From Myxococcales bacterium (GTDB taxonomy: Bacteria; Myxococcota_A; Polyangia; Haliangiales; Haliangiaceae): a stretch of 64,000 nt of DNA. This document shows positions 26,047 to 36,361 of this stretch, piece after piece. Position numbers and translations under genes: made by a program. The stretch spans positions 17,992 through 81,991 of the forward strand of contig JAQBQF010000316.1 of assembly GCA_028287115.1 (NCBI GenBank), in the 5' to 3' direction. The notes under the pieces are model-generated. The model saw only the letters and a program-made list of their open reading frames with translations, made no database searches and was not told the DNA's origin. Position 1 is the stretch's first letter. Each line of letters starts with the position of its first letter.

Positions 26047-27356
26047 GCAATGACGCTGCGGATTGCCTGGCGGCGGACGACGCCGCGGAATCCCCGGCGG
26101 GGGATGCGCTCTCGATCCGTGCGGCTGCCTCCGAAGCCGGCAATCGTCCGGCGATCATCACGGCAAGCAAGACCCTGACGTTCGCGGACTGCGAACGCGA
26201 AGTCCAGCTCGCGGGCTCGCGTGGCGTGACGGCGATCAGCGCGACGCCGACGATCGAGACGATCCTCGCGATCTACGCGGCGCTCGAGGCACGTCGCCCG
26301 ATCGCGCTCATGCATCCACGGCTGGCGAGCCACGAGCTCGACCGACAGCGCGCGGAAGTCGCAGCTGCGCAGCTCCCGGACGGGGCCGCGATCGTCCTGT
26401 TCACGTCGGGCTCGACGGGCGCGGCGCGAGGCGTGGTGCTCACGCGAGCCGCGCTGATCGCAGCCGCCGGCGCAAGCGCCGCACATCTCGGCTGGACCGA
26501 CGACGATCGCTGGCTCTTGTGCTTGCCGCTCGCGCACGCCGGTGGCCTATCGATCGTGATCCGATGCCTCGCCGCACGCCGGCCGATCGTGTTTCATGAT
26601 GCCGACTTCGCGCCGCGCGAGGTCGCCGCGTTGGCGCGCGGCGCGCGCGCGACGCTGGCGTCCCTGGTTCCGACTCAGCTCGCCGCTCTCCTCGATCACA
26701 TCGACGGCAGCGAGCCACTGCGTGCCGTCCTGATCGGTGGCGCCGCGGCGTCCCCCACGCAAGTCCAAGCTGCTATCGCGCGCGGACTCCCGATCCGCAC
26801 GAGCTACGGACTGACCGAGACCTTCGGCCAGGTTGCTACCGCACCGTCATGCGAGGCGCTACCGAGGCCGCTTCCAGGCGTCGAGCTCGCGGCCGGCACA
26901 CGCGAGCACCCCGCACTGATCCGGATCCGCGGCCCGATGCTGGCGATGGCGTATCTCGACGGTGCGCCTATCGCACCGGAGCTCGTCACGGCCGACCTCG
27001 GATATCTCGACGATGATGGCCTTCACGTGCTCGGCCGCGCGGACGACGTGATCATCACGGGCGGCGAGAACGTGCATCCCGCCGAGATCGAGAGCGTGGT
27101 CGCGACGACGCCAGGGGTTCTCGCAGCGTGCGCGTTCGGACTTGCGGACCCGATCTGGGGCCAGATCGTGGCGGTCGCGCTCACGATCGACGGCGCATTC
27201 GACCCAGAACTGGCGCGAACGCGATGGCAGTCGACCCTGCCTCCGCACGCGCGGCCGCGTCAGGTGCTGATCGTCGAGACGCTACCGCTCCTGCCGTCCG
27301 GAAAGGTCGACCGCCGCGCCGCGACGGAGCTCGCACTCGCCGTGCCGCCCGGATAA
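26043..27356 (+). CDS. menE: o-Succinylbenzoate-CoA ligase
   Basis: A 437-residue acyl/aryl-CoA synthetase of the ANL superfamily, somewhat short compared with the usual 450-490 residues. The P-loop reads FTSGSTGAARGVVLT, the adenine motif SYGLTETFGQ, and the hinge region LGRADDVIITGGENVHPAEIE, with a catalytic lysine near the end in LLPSGKVDRR. It activates o-succinylbenzoate with ATP and CoA. The ATG at 26043 overlaps menC stop; earlier in-frame starts lie within menC. It is the last recognisable men gene; no menH or DHNA-CoA thioesterase gene lies next to it. Confidence 0.93.
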   Translation: MSNDAADCLAADDAAESPAGDALSIRAAASEAGNRPAIITASKTLTFADCEREVQLAGSRGVTAISATPTIETILAIYAALEARRPIALMHPRLASHELDRQRAEVAAAQLPDGAAIVLFTSGSTGAARGVVLTRAALIAAAGASAAHLGWTDDDRWLLCLPLAHAGGLSIVIRCLAARRPIVFHDADFAPREVAALARGARATLASLVPTQLAALLDHIDGSEPLRAVLIGGAAASPTQVQAAIARGLPIRTSYGLTETFGQVATAPSCEALPRPLPGVELAAGTREHPALIRIRGPMLAMAYLDGAPIAPELVTADLGYLDDDGLHVLGRADDVIITGGENVHPAEIESVVATTPGVLAACAFGLADPIWGQIVAVALTIDGAFDPELARTRWQSTLPPHARPRQVLIVETLPLLPSGKVDRRAATELALAVPPG

Positions 27357-27384
27357 GCCGCGCGAGCGTGCTATATCCACCCGC

Positions 27385-28023
27385 GTGGCGGCGCGATTCC
27401 TCGACGAAGCTGCGCGATCGGCGTTCACGCGCGCGATCGAGGCGGTCGAGAATGCGTCGGCGGCCGAGGTCGTCGTGGCGGTCCGCCGGCGATCGGCCAC
27501 GTATCGCCATGCGAACGCGGTCGCGGGTGTGCTGGTCGCGTTCGCCGGGCTCGCGACGATGCTCTATGCGGCGCAGCCGTTTCAGCTGAGCTCGATCCTC
27601 GTCGACCCGTTCGTCGTCGGCTTGCTCGCCGCGGCCACCGTGGAGCTGATGCCGCAGGTCAAGCGCTGGCTCAGTCCGCTCGCGATGCGTCGCGGTCACG
27701 TCCAGCGTGCGGCTCGCGCCACGTTCATCGAGCGCGGCGTGCACAACACCACGGGCCGTAGCGGCATGCTGGTCTACATCTCGTGGCTCGAGCGTCAGGT
27801 CGCGCTGGTCGTCGACAGCGGCCTCGCACGAGCGCTGCCCGTGGGCTTTGTCGAGGGCACCGAAGCAGAGCTGTCGCGAGCGATGCGCGCGGGAGGCACC
27901 GAGGTCGCGCGACTCGTCGAAGCGCTCGCCGCACCGATGGCCAAGGCGATGCCGCATCGCGATGATGACGTCAACGAGCTTCCCGATGCGATCGACAGCG
28001 ACTTGCCGCGGAGCCGATCGTGA
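27385..28023 (+). CDS. TPM-like (YgcG/Psb32-type) membrane protein
   Basis: A 212-residue protein from GTG. The start VAARFLDEAARSAFTRAIEAVENASAAEVVVAV resembles the beginning of a TPM domain (strand with an AEV..VV motif) found in YgcG and TLP18.3. Two hydrophobic segments interrupt the domain (ANAVAGVLVAFAGLATMLYA; SSILVDPFVVGLLAAATVELM). The later part, NTTGRSGMLVYISWLERQVALVVDSG, matches the end of the TPM fold. The stop overlaps the next GTG (GTGA), pairing it with the Tim44/zinc-ribbon protein. The pairing of TPM-like and TPM/LemA-type partners is common in bacteria, often for membrane stress. Family assignment is by pattern only. Confidence 0.6.
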   Translation: MAARFLDEAARSAFTRAIEAVENASAAEVVVAVRRRSATYRHANAVAGVLVAFAGLATMLYAAQPFQLSSILVDPFVVGLLAAATVELMPQVKRWLSPLAMRRGHVQRAARATFIERGVHNTTGRSGMLVYISWLERQVALVVDSGLARALPVGFVEGTEAELSRAMRAGGTEVARLVEALAAPMAKAMPHRDDDVNELPDAIDSDLPRSRS

Positions 28024-29498
28024 AGCGGCGAGCGCTGTTCGTGCTTGGCTTGCTCCTCGCGTTCTCCGCGATCGCGGTCGCGCGACCGGGCGGCGGCGAG
28101 AGCTACTCCGGCGGCGGGGGGCACGGCAGCGGCAGCGGCGGCGGTGACGGTGGCGGCGCGATCTTCGAGCTGATCTACTACGCGATCCGGCTGTGCTTTG
28201 TATATCCGCAGATCGGCGTGCCGATCCTCGGCTTCATCGTCGTCGCGATCGTCGTCTCCGCGCGCAAACAACACCTCAACGAAGATTGGGATAGCGGCCC
28301 ACCCCTTCCCTTGCAGCACACGAGCGAGCTCGCCGAGCTGCGCGCCATCGATCCCGAGTTCTCGCAGGTCGTGTTCGAGGACTTTGCGTTTCGGCTGTTC
28401 TCGACCGCCCACCGCGCGCGCCACTCGCCACAGACGCTCGCGACGGTCGCACCTTATGTCTCGCCCGTCGCACAAGCCGCGCTCGCCAAGCGCGAGCCGG
28501 CCGGCGTCCCGGTCCAGCAAGTCGTGATCGGTGCGATGCGGACATTCCGCGTCGATGTGCCGGAACGCGAGACGGATGCGCAAGGCAAGCCGACGCGCGT
28601 CCGCATCGGGGTCGAATTCGAGGCGAACGTTGCGACGGCAGATCACACCTACTATTCCGTCGAGAGCTGGCTGTTCGGGCGCGAGGCGACGCGTCACAGC
28701 AAGCCGCCCGGTGCCGCACGCACGTTTCCCTGCCCCAACTGCGGCGCACCGTGGCAGGCGAGCGCGACGGGTACCCAGCAGTGTGCCTCGTGCGGCCAGA
28801 TCGTCGACAACGGCCGGTTCGACTGGGTCGTCGAGCAGGTGTCTCGCGTCTCGGTGGACGAGCGACCGCCCACGCTCACCACCACGGTGACCGAACGCGG
28901 CACCGATCTGCCGACCTACCAAGCGAGCGACGTCGACGAGCGCTGGGCCGAGCTCACCGCCTCCGATCCCGCGGTCACCGAGCCTGCCCTCCTCGCGCGC
29001 CTCGCGATGATCTACGGCCAGCTCAACACCGCGTGGTCGAACAACGCGCTCGAGCCGGTGCGTGGACTGGTCTCCGACGGGCTCTATGACTACCTGCAGT
29101 ACTGGGTCGACGCCTACAAACGTCAGGGCCTGCGCAATCAGCTCGTCGACATGCAGATCACCGGCACCGCGCGCGCGAAGATCGTGCACGATCGCTGGTA
29201 CGACACGATCACGATCCGGATCTGGGGCACCGGCAAGGACTTCGTCGTGCGCACGGCGACCGGCGACGTGGTCCGCGGTTCGAAGCGCTTCGAGCGCGCG
29301 TACAGCGAATACTGGACGTTGATCCGCAGCGCACAGCGCAAAGGCCCACCGAAGGCCGACGCGACCTGCGGCAACTGCGGCGCGCCACTCGTGATCACGA
29401 TGTCCGGTGCCTGCGATCACTGCGGCGTGCACCTCACCGCGGGCGAATTCGACTGGGTCCTCTCGAAGATCGAGCAAGACGACAGCTACCGCGGCTAG
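28020..29498 (+). CDS. Membrane protein with Tim44-like domain and two zinc ribbons
   Basis: A 492-residue protein with signal peptide (MKRRALFVLGLLLAFSAIAVA) and then a Gly/Ser-rich tract (GGGESYSGGGGHGSGSG), one transmembrane helix (IGVPILGFIVVAIVVSA) and a cytoplasmic or periplasmic domain. The Tim44-like part lies near residues 90-215 (FRLFSTAHRARHSPQTLATVAPYVS) and 300-445 (DGLYDYLQYWVDAYKRQGLRN; VVRGSKRFERAYSEYWTLIRS). A zinc ribbon CPNCGAPW...CASCGQIV sits between them and a second CGNCGAPL...CDHCGVHL is at the C-terminus. Tim44-like domains may help membrane-associated protein handling; function here is unknown. It is coupled to the upstream TPM-like gene. Confidence 0.75.
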   Translation: MKRRALFVLGLLLAFSAIAVARPGGGESYSGGGGHGSGSGGGDGGGAIFELIYYAIRLCFVYPQIGVPILGFIVVAIVVSARKQHLNEDWDSGPPLPLQHTSELAELRAIDPEFSQVVFEDFAFRLFSTAHRARHSPQTLATVAPYVSPVAQAALAKREPAGVPVQQVVIGAMRTFRVDVPERETDAQGKPTRVRIGVEFEANVATADHTYYSVESWLFGREATRHSKPPGAARTFPCPNCGAPWQASATGTQQCASCGQIVDNGRFDWVVEQVSRVSVDERPPTLTTTVTERGTDLPTYQASDVDERWAELTASDPAVTEPALLARLAMIYGQLNTAWSNNALEPVRGLVSDGLYDYLQYWVDAYKRQGLRNQLVDMQITGTARAKIVHDRWYDTITIRIWGTGKDFVVRTATGDVVRGSKRFERAYSEYWTLIRSAQRKGPPKADATCGNCGAPLVITMSGACDHCGVHLTAGEFDWVLSKIEQDDSYRG

Positions 29499-29505
29499 CG
29501 AACGA

Positions 29506-29619
29506 AACGCCAAGACGCCGCGAGGCCGTTCGGACGATCGAAAGCCGCTAGGATCGAACGCCAAGACGCCAGGGGAAGCAGAAGATTCTTCGAGCACACA
29601 CCCCGTGGCGCCTTGGCAG
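29506..29619. repeat. Intergenic short repeats AACGCCAAGACGCC with inverted copy
   Basis: AACGCCAAGACGCC occurs at 29506-29519 and again at 29557-29570, 51 bases apart, and the complement CTGCCAAGGCGCCA (read on the minus strand) lies at 29606-29619. The unit lies in the convergent gap between the Tim44-like gene and the AsmA-like gene. Such CGCCAAG-rich intergenic repeats recur in many genomes of this group; here they could form RNA hairpins at both transcript ends. No insertion sequence is present. Confidence 0.45.
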
Positions 29620-30408
29620 CTAGTGCAGTGACAGCTTCTTGCGCAGCCAGTCTTCGGCGCGCTTCGCGACCAGGCGCTCGGCGATGTCGGTTCCCACTTG
29701 CACGAGCTGCTTGACCTCTTCCTGCGCATCTTGCGCGCTCTCCGCGACCGGCAACGTGACCGGCACCTCGACCGGCGTCGACCCGAACAGCGAGCCCGCG
29801 GCGGACAGCTTGCCGTCGTTGTAGAGCAGGCTCAGCGTCAGCCCCGCCGGCAGATCGATGTGCGCACGCAACTCGTTCATCGTCAGCAGCCATGATAGCG
29901 GCGTGCGAAACACCGTTGGCCCCGACTCCGCGTGATCGATCTTGATCTCGACCCGGCCGAGGCTCGGGACGAGCGCGCTCGGCGAAAACGTCAGCACGGC
30001 GTCATCGATCACGACATGCCGCGAGCGGATCGGCTTGTTCTTGTGTTGCTCGAGCTTGAACAGCGCCACGGTCGAGACCTCGAGGCGGACGCCGCGGACG
30101 GCGAGGTCGCGACACTCGCTGTCGACGAGCGCGAGCCCGATCGGTGCGAGCTCGCAGCGAATCTCGTCGACGGTGATCGCGAGATGACCTACCACGTCGT
30201 CGCGCACGATCGACAGCTGCTGCATCGCAAGCCGGCCGCGGATCAGCGCAAGATCGGAGTCACCGAGCGTGGCGGTCGCTTGGAGCGACTCGCTGATGCG
30301 CTCCGTCGTGCCGCGCCGCTGCTTGCCCGCGAACGTGTAATCGAGGACGAGCAGGACCGCGAGCCACACCGCGACGAGGACGATCGCTGCACGGACCAGG
30401 CGCCGCAT
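29620..30408 (-). CDS. AsmA/DUF748-like membrane-anchored protein
   Basis: About 262 residues with an N-terminal membrane anchor (RAAIVLVAVWLAVLLVLDYTF). A GTG lies one codon before the chosen ATG. The rest consists of beta strands in the AsmA/DUF748 style (LALIRGRLAMQQLSIVRDDVVGHLAITVDEIRCE; VIDDAVLTFSPSALVPSLGRVEIKID), suggestive of a periplasmic bridge-like fold with a lipid-binding groove. A helical C-terminus (EVKQLVQVGTDIAERLVAKRAEDWLRKKL) ends the protein. I cannot assign a named family with certainty. It is convergent with the preceding gene and sits downstream of parE on the same strand with a 37-base gap. Confidence 0.55.
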   Translation of the reverse strand: MRRLVRAAIVLVAVWLAVLLVLDYTFAGKQRRGTTERISESLQATATLGDSDLALIRGRLAMQQLSIVRDDVVGHLAITVDEIRCELAPIGLALVDSECRDLAVRGVRLEVSTVALFKLEQHKNKPIRSRHVVIDDAVLTFSPSALVPSLGRVEIKIDHAESGPTVFRTPLSWLLTMNELRAHIDLPAGLTLSLLYNDGKLSAAGSLFGSTPVEVPVTLPVAESAQDAQEEVKQLVQVGTDIAERLVAKRAEDWLRKKLSLH

Positions 30409-30445
30409 CACCGCAGCATCGCATGTTCGAGCGAGCTCGGCAGGC

Positions 30446-32389
30446 TCAGACGTCGAGGTCGCCGATTTCGGCGGCGTTCTCGGTGATCATCTTGAATCGT
30501 GCACCGACGTCTTTGCCCATCAGCTCGGAGATCGTCTTGTCGGTCAGGAGTTGCTCGCCGTCTTTGACCGTGACACGCAGCGCCTGACGCGTCTTCGGGT
30601 TGAGCGTCGTCGACTTGAGCGTCTCCGGGTTCATCTCGCCGAGGCCTTTGAAGCGCGTGATGCTCGGCTTGGAGTTGCTCTTGCCGTTCTCCTTGATCAG
30701 CTCGTCGCGGTGGATTTCGTCGAGCGCCCAGTAGGTCTGCTTGCCGATGTCGATCCGGAACAGCGGCGGCTGCGCCAGATACACGTGCCCCTGATCGATC
30801 AGAGGCTTCATGTGACGGAAGAAGAACGTCAGGAGCAACGTCGCGATGTGATGGCCGTCGGAGTCGGCGTCCATCAGCAAGAAGATCTTACCGTAGCGGA
30901 GCTTGGCGACATCGATCGTCTCGCCCATGCCGCAACCGAGCGCCGACACGATGTCCTGCAGCTCCTTGTTCGCGAGCAGCTTCTGGCCGTTTGCTTGCTC
31001 GGTGTTGAGGACCTTTCCGCGGAGCGGCAGGATCGCCTGCGTCTTGCGATCGCGGCCTTGCTTTGCGGTGCCGCCTGCGGACTGACCTTCGACGATGAAC
31101 AGCTCGCTCTCGCCGGGATCTGTCGACGAACAGTCGGCGAGCTTGCCGGGAAGATTGAGCCGGTGCGAGATCGCCGTCTTGCGCGTGACGGCTTGCGCTG
31201 CACGCGATGCTTCGCGCGCCCGCGCCGAGATGATCGTTCGCGCGACGACGGCCTGGCCCCAGTTCGGGTTCTCGTTGAGATAATTCTCGAGCGCCGGCCG
31301 CACGAGCCCTTCGACCTGCGCCGCGACCTCGGGATTGTTGAGGCGATTCTTGGTCTGGCTCTGGAACTGCGGATCGTGAACGTACGTCGACAGCACCGCG
31401 ACGACACCTTCGCGGATGTCTTCGGCGGTGAGCGTCACACCCTTCGGATCGAGCTTGTGCGTCGCGATGTAGTTGCGGATCGCCTTGACGATCGCGGAGC
31501 GCAGCCCGGTATCGTGCGTGCCACCGTCGGGCGTCGGCACCGAGTTGACGTACGTCTTGATCAGATCGTCCGGACTCTCGGTCCACTGGAGCGCGAGCTC
31601 GAGTCCGAGCTTCGCGTCCTTGTCCTGCTTGTCCATGTAGAACACGCCGCCGCTCGGGGGCACCGGCTGCTTGGCGCGATCGCTGACGAGCTTCGGCAGG
31701 TACTCCGCGATGCCCTGCGGGTGCACGAACGTGTGCGTCACTACCGGAGACTTGGTCTCGTCGTGGAACACGATCTCGAGGCCGCCGTGGAGGTAGCTCT
31801 TCGCCTCGAGCCGCTCCGCGATCTGCGCCGGATCGAAGTGGATCTTGCCGCCGAACACTTCGTCGTCGGGATGGAACGTTACGGTCGTGCCGGTGCCGCG
31901 GCCCGGGCCGAGCTTCTTCAGCTTGCCCTTGGATTCGCCGCGCTCGAACCGCATCTCGTACTTCTCGCCGTCGCGCTTGACCTGAACGATCAGCGACTCC
32001 GACAGCGCGTTGACGACGGCCGCGCCGACGCCGTGCAGACCGCCCGAGACCGCGTAGCTCTTGCCGCGCTCGAACTTACCGCCCGAGTGCAGCGTACTGA
32101 AGATCACCTCGAGGGCGCTCTTCTTGAACTTCGGCATCATGTCGACGGGAATGCCGCGCCCGTTGTCTTCGACGGTCGCGCTCTTGCCGTTCTTGTGCAG
32201 CGTGACCTCGACGCGGGTCGCGTGCTTGTTGATCACCTCGTCGATCGAGTTATCGACGACCTCCCACAGCAGGTGGTGATAGCCGTCCTTACCCGTGCCG
32301 CCGATGTACATGCCCGGTCGCTTGCGAACCGGATCCAAGCCTTCGAGGACCTGAATGTCCTCGCCGGTATATTTGGATGCTTGCGCCAT
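30446..32389 (-). CDS. parE: DNA topoisomerase IV subunit B (type IIA topoisomerase ATPase subunit)
   Basis: A 647-residue GHKL ATPase/TOPRIM protein. The ATP-binding motifs are EVVDNSIDE, DNGRGIPVD and GGLHGVGAAVVNALS; the TOPRIM domain shows IVEGQSAGGTAKQGRD and MDADSDGHHIATLLL. The end reads RFKGLGEMNPETLKSTTLNPKTR, as in ParE/GyrB. Its partner lies 2 bases away on the same strand, so it is a paired topoisomerase unit. Since gyrA/gyrB are usually elsewhere and the partner has a ParC-like KPVQRR and a weak GyrA box, ParE is favoured over GyrB. Confidence 0.9.
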   Translation of the reverse strand: MAQASKYTGEDIQVLEGLDPVRKRPGMYIGGTGKDGYHHLLWEVVDNSIDEVINKHATRVEVTLHKNGKSATVEDNGRGIPVDMMPKFKKSALEVIFSTLHSGGKFERGKSYAVSGGLHGVGAAVVNALSESLIVQVKRDGEKYEMRFERGESKGKLKKLGPGRGTGTTVTFHPDDEVFGGKIHFDPAQIAERLEAKSYLHGGLEIVFHDETKSPVVTHTFVHPQGIAEYLPKLVSDRAKQPVPPSGGVFYMDKQDKDAKLGLELALQWTESPDDLIKTYVNSVPTPDGGTHDTGLRSAIVKAIRNYIATHKLDPKGVTLTAEDIREGVVAVLSTYVHDPQFQSQTKNRLNNPEVAAQVEGLVRPALENYLNENPNWGQAVVARTIISARAREASRAAQAVTRKTAISHRLNLPGKLADCSSTDPGESELFIVEGQSAGGTAKQGRDRKTQAILPLRGKVLNTEQANGQKLLANKELQDIVSALGCGMGETIDVAKLRYGKIFLLMDADSDGHHIATLLLTFFFRHMKPLIDQGHVYLAQPPLFRIDIGKQTYWALDEIHRDELIKENGKSNSKPSITRFKGLGEMNPETLKSTTLNPKTRQALRVTVKDGEQLLTDKTISELMGKDVGARFKMITENAAEIGDLDV

Positions 32390-32391
32390 GA

Positions 32392-34833
<2,442 letters not shown>

Positions 34834-34988
34834 GTCTTGTAACTCGGAGGGCGCACCTTGCCCCGACTCGGAGAAAAGTTCCAGCTGCTCGCGTGCGGGC
34901 AGATCGCTTGGCATGCTTAGGCTCGGGGTTTGTAGGGAAGTTGGTCGACCCAAAGAGGCGTGATATTGCTGGGCCTCTTCAAGAACCC

Positions 34989-35543
34989 ATGGTCCGCAGA
35001 CGCACGACGAAGCGCAAGAAAAGGGCTGCCTACCAAGCGCTAGCGGCCGCACCCGCGAGACACAACGGGGGCTGGGTCATCCTCGTTCTCGGGGGTCTGG
35101 TCCTCGTAAATCTCTACGTCTTCGTTTGGGACAAGAAGCTCGGCATCGGCCGGGTGAGAGAGATCGCAAACGAAAAAACCACCGCGCCGGCGATGACGTT
35201 GCCGGCGCTTCCGCTGCGGCCCGAAGCGCCGGTCGCCGAGCGGATGACGACCGCCACGGTCGCCGCACCGATCGGACCCCCGGGTGCGATCGAAGGCAAG
35301 GTCGGCAAGTCCGATACGCTCGGTCGTCTGCTCAAGCGAAACGGGCTCTCGGCCGCCGAAACGGACGAGGTCATTCGCGCGCTGTCGCCGGTGCTCGATT
35401 TCCGCACGCTGCGTACAGGCGAGACGTTCCGGATCGAACGCGGGGCAGACGGCCACGTGAAGGTGTTCGAGCTCGAGATCTCGAAGACGCATCACGTACG
35501 CGCCGAACGCCAACCGACCGGCGAGCTGCTCGGCAAGACCTAA
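34989..35543 (+). CDS. OapA/LysM-like N-terminal domain of M23 peptidases, without the peptidase
   Basis: A 184-residue inner-membrane anchored protein. The chosen ATG starts MVRRRTTKRKKRAAYQ, a basic region before the TM helix NGGWVILVLGGLVLVNLYVFVW. After a proline-rich stretch, the C-terminal domain (residues 105-175) reads EGKVGKSDTLGRLLKRNGL, SAAETDEVIRALSPVLDFR, TLRTGETFRIERGADGHVK, a match to the OapA/LysM-like domain before the M23 metallopeptidase in MepM-type proteins. The peptidase itself (HxxxD...HxH) is missing; no frameshifted remains follow. It is either a split or a peptidoglycan-binding adaptor. Its start is divergent from parC across about 75-155 bases. Confidence 0.65.
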   Translation: MVRRRTTKRKKRAAYQALAAAPARHNGGWVILVLGGLVLVNLYVFVWDKKLGIGRVREIANEKTTAPAMTLPALPLRPEAPVAERMTTATVAAPIGPPGAIEGKVGKSDTLGRLLKRNGLSAAETDEVIRALSPVLDFRTLRTGETFRIERGADGHVKVFELEISKTHHVRAERQPTGELLGKT

Positions 35544-35628
35544 CAACCCACTGGGCTCCCGTTCCGACAGCATTCCGCTGTGACGCTCAGCAAACTGGCT
35601 GGCAACGCCGACGGAGATCCACGACTTT

Positions 35629-35643
35629 GTGCCTATTAGGCAC
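35629..35643. promoter_or_regulatory. Perfect palindrome in intergenic region
   Basis: GTGCCTATTAGGCAC has two perfect 7-base arms around one base. It lies in the 162-base gap between the OapA-like gene and the small membrane protein gene, 63 bases before the GTG at 35706. It could be an operator for that gene or an RNA stem; there is no T run after it, so it is not a canonical terminator. Confidence 0.35.
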
Positions 35644-35705
35644 CGCTGAGTGCGATACCGATCACCGGGCTTGCCGAGGCGCCTCTTCCTCGTCATGCTT
35701 GAGGT

Positions 35706-36155
35706 GTGGTCAAGCTCCTCGTCGGACTTCTCAAGGGCGCGGTGATTGGTGGCGGTGTGGGCTACGGCGCGTACGCGCTACAGCAATCCACTGACTTCAG
35801 CAACGCATGGCTGACCTACGGGCTGATCGGTGCGCTCGTGGGCCTTTTCGTAGGGCGACCGCTGTGGTCGCTGATCAAGGACAAGAACTCGACGACCTGG
35901 GTCGCGATCTTGAAAGGCGCGTTCGGTTTCGGCGTTGGCTGCGGCCTCTATGCATTGGTCGCGAAGGCGATCAGTCCTTCGCCGCTCCTGATCTCTGGCT
36001 ATGACGCGTTCTCGTGGTCGCCGATCCTCGGCGGCGCCATCGGTGCGGTCTACGGTGGCTTCGTCGAGCTCGATGACGCGATCGGTGACGAGGGCAAAGG
36101 CAAGGACAAGGACAAGTCCGCGCCCGTGAAGCAGATCGCCGCCAAGAAGAAGTAA
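35706..36155 (+). CDS. Small polytopic membrane protein
   Basis: A 149-residue protein from GTG. It has four likely membrane segments: LVGLLKGAVIGGGVGYGAYAL, WLTYGLIGALVGLFVGR, GAFGFGVGCGLYALVAKAI and SPILGGAIGAVYGGFVEL, rich in small residues and glycine. The C-terminus is lysine- and aspartate-rich (GDEGKGKDKDKSAPVKQIAAKKK), probably cytosolic. It resembles small glycine-zipper membrane proteins, but the family is not recognised. Neighbours give no hint of function; the 206-base region after it contains only a 23-codon ORF. Confidence 0.6.
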   Translation: MVKLLVGLLKGAVIGGGVGYGAYALQQSTDFSNAWLTYGLIGALVGLFVGRPLWSLIKDKNSTTWVAILKGAFGFGVGCGLYALVAKAISPSPLLISGYDAFSWSPILGGAIGAVYGGFVELDDAIGDEGKGKDKDKSAPVKQIAAKKK

Positions 36156-36361
36156 GCGGCACGCTGCAGTGGCGGCTGTGCTAGCCAGGCGCTCGGTGCC
36201 GCCGGGTGCGACGCTACAGAGCACGCGGGGTTAGGCCCGGCACGCTCGATGCTCGTAGATCCCGCATGCGCGACATCCGGCTCTTCATCTTCGGCCATCT
36301 CATGCTGATCGCGGTTGCCGTCCTCGGAAGCCTCTGATCCGACGCACCGCGTCGTAGATGG

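Noticed and set aside
34834..35052. Longest form of ParC, starting at 35052
   Set aside because: The extra part overlaps the divergent OapA-like gene and looks non-coding; the ATG at 34914 remains an alternative.
36266..36337. 23-codon hydrophobic ORF (MRDIRLFIFGHLMLIAVAVL)
   Set aside because: Could be a small membrane peptide but there is no ribosome site or conservation evidence; too short to call.
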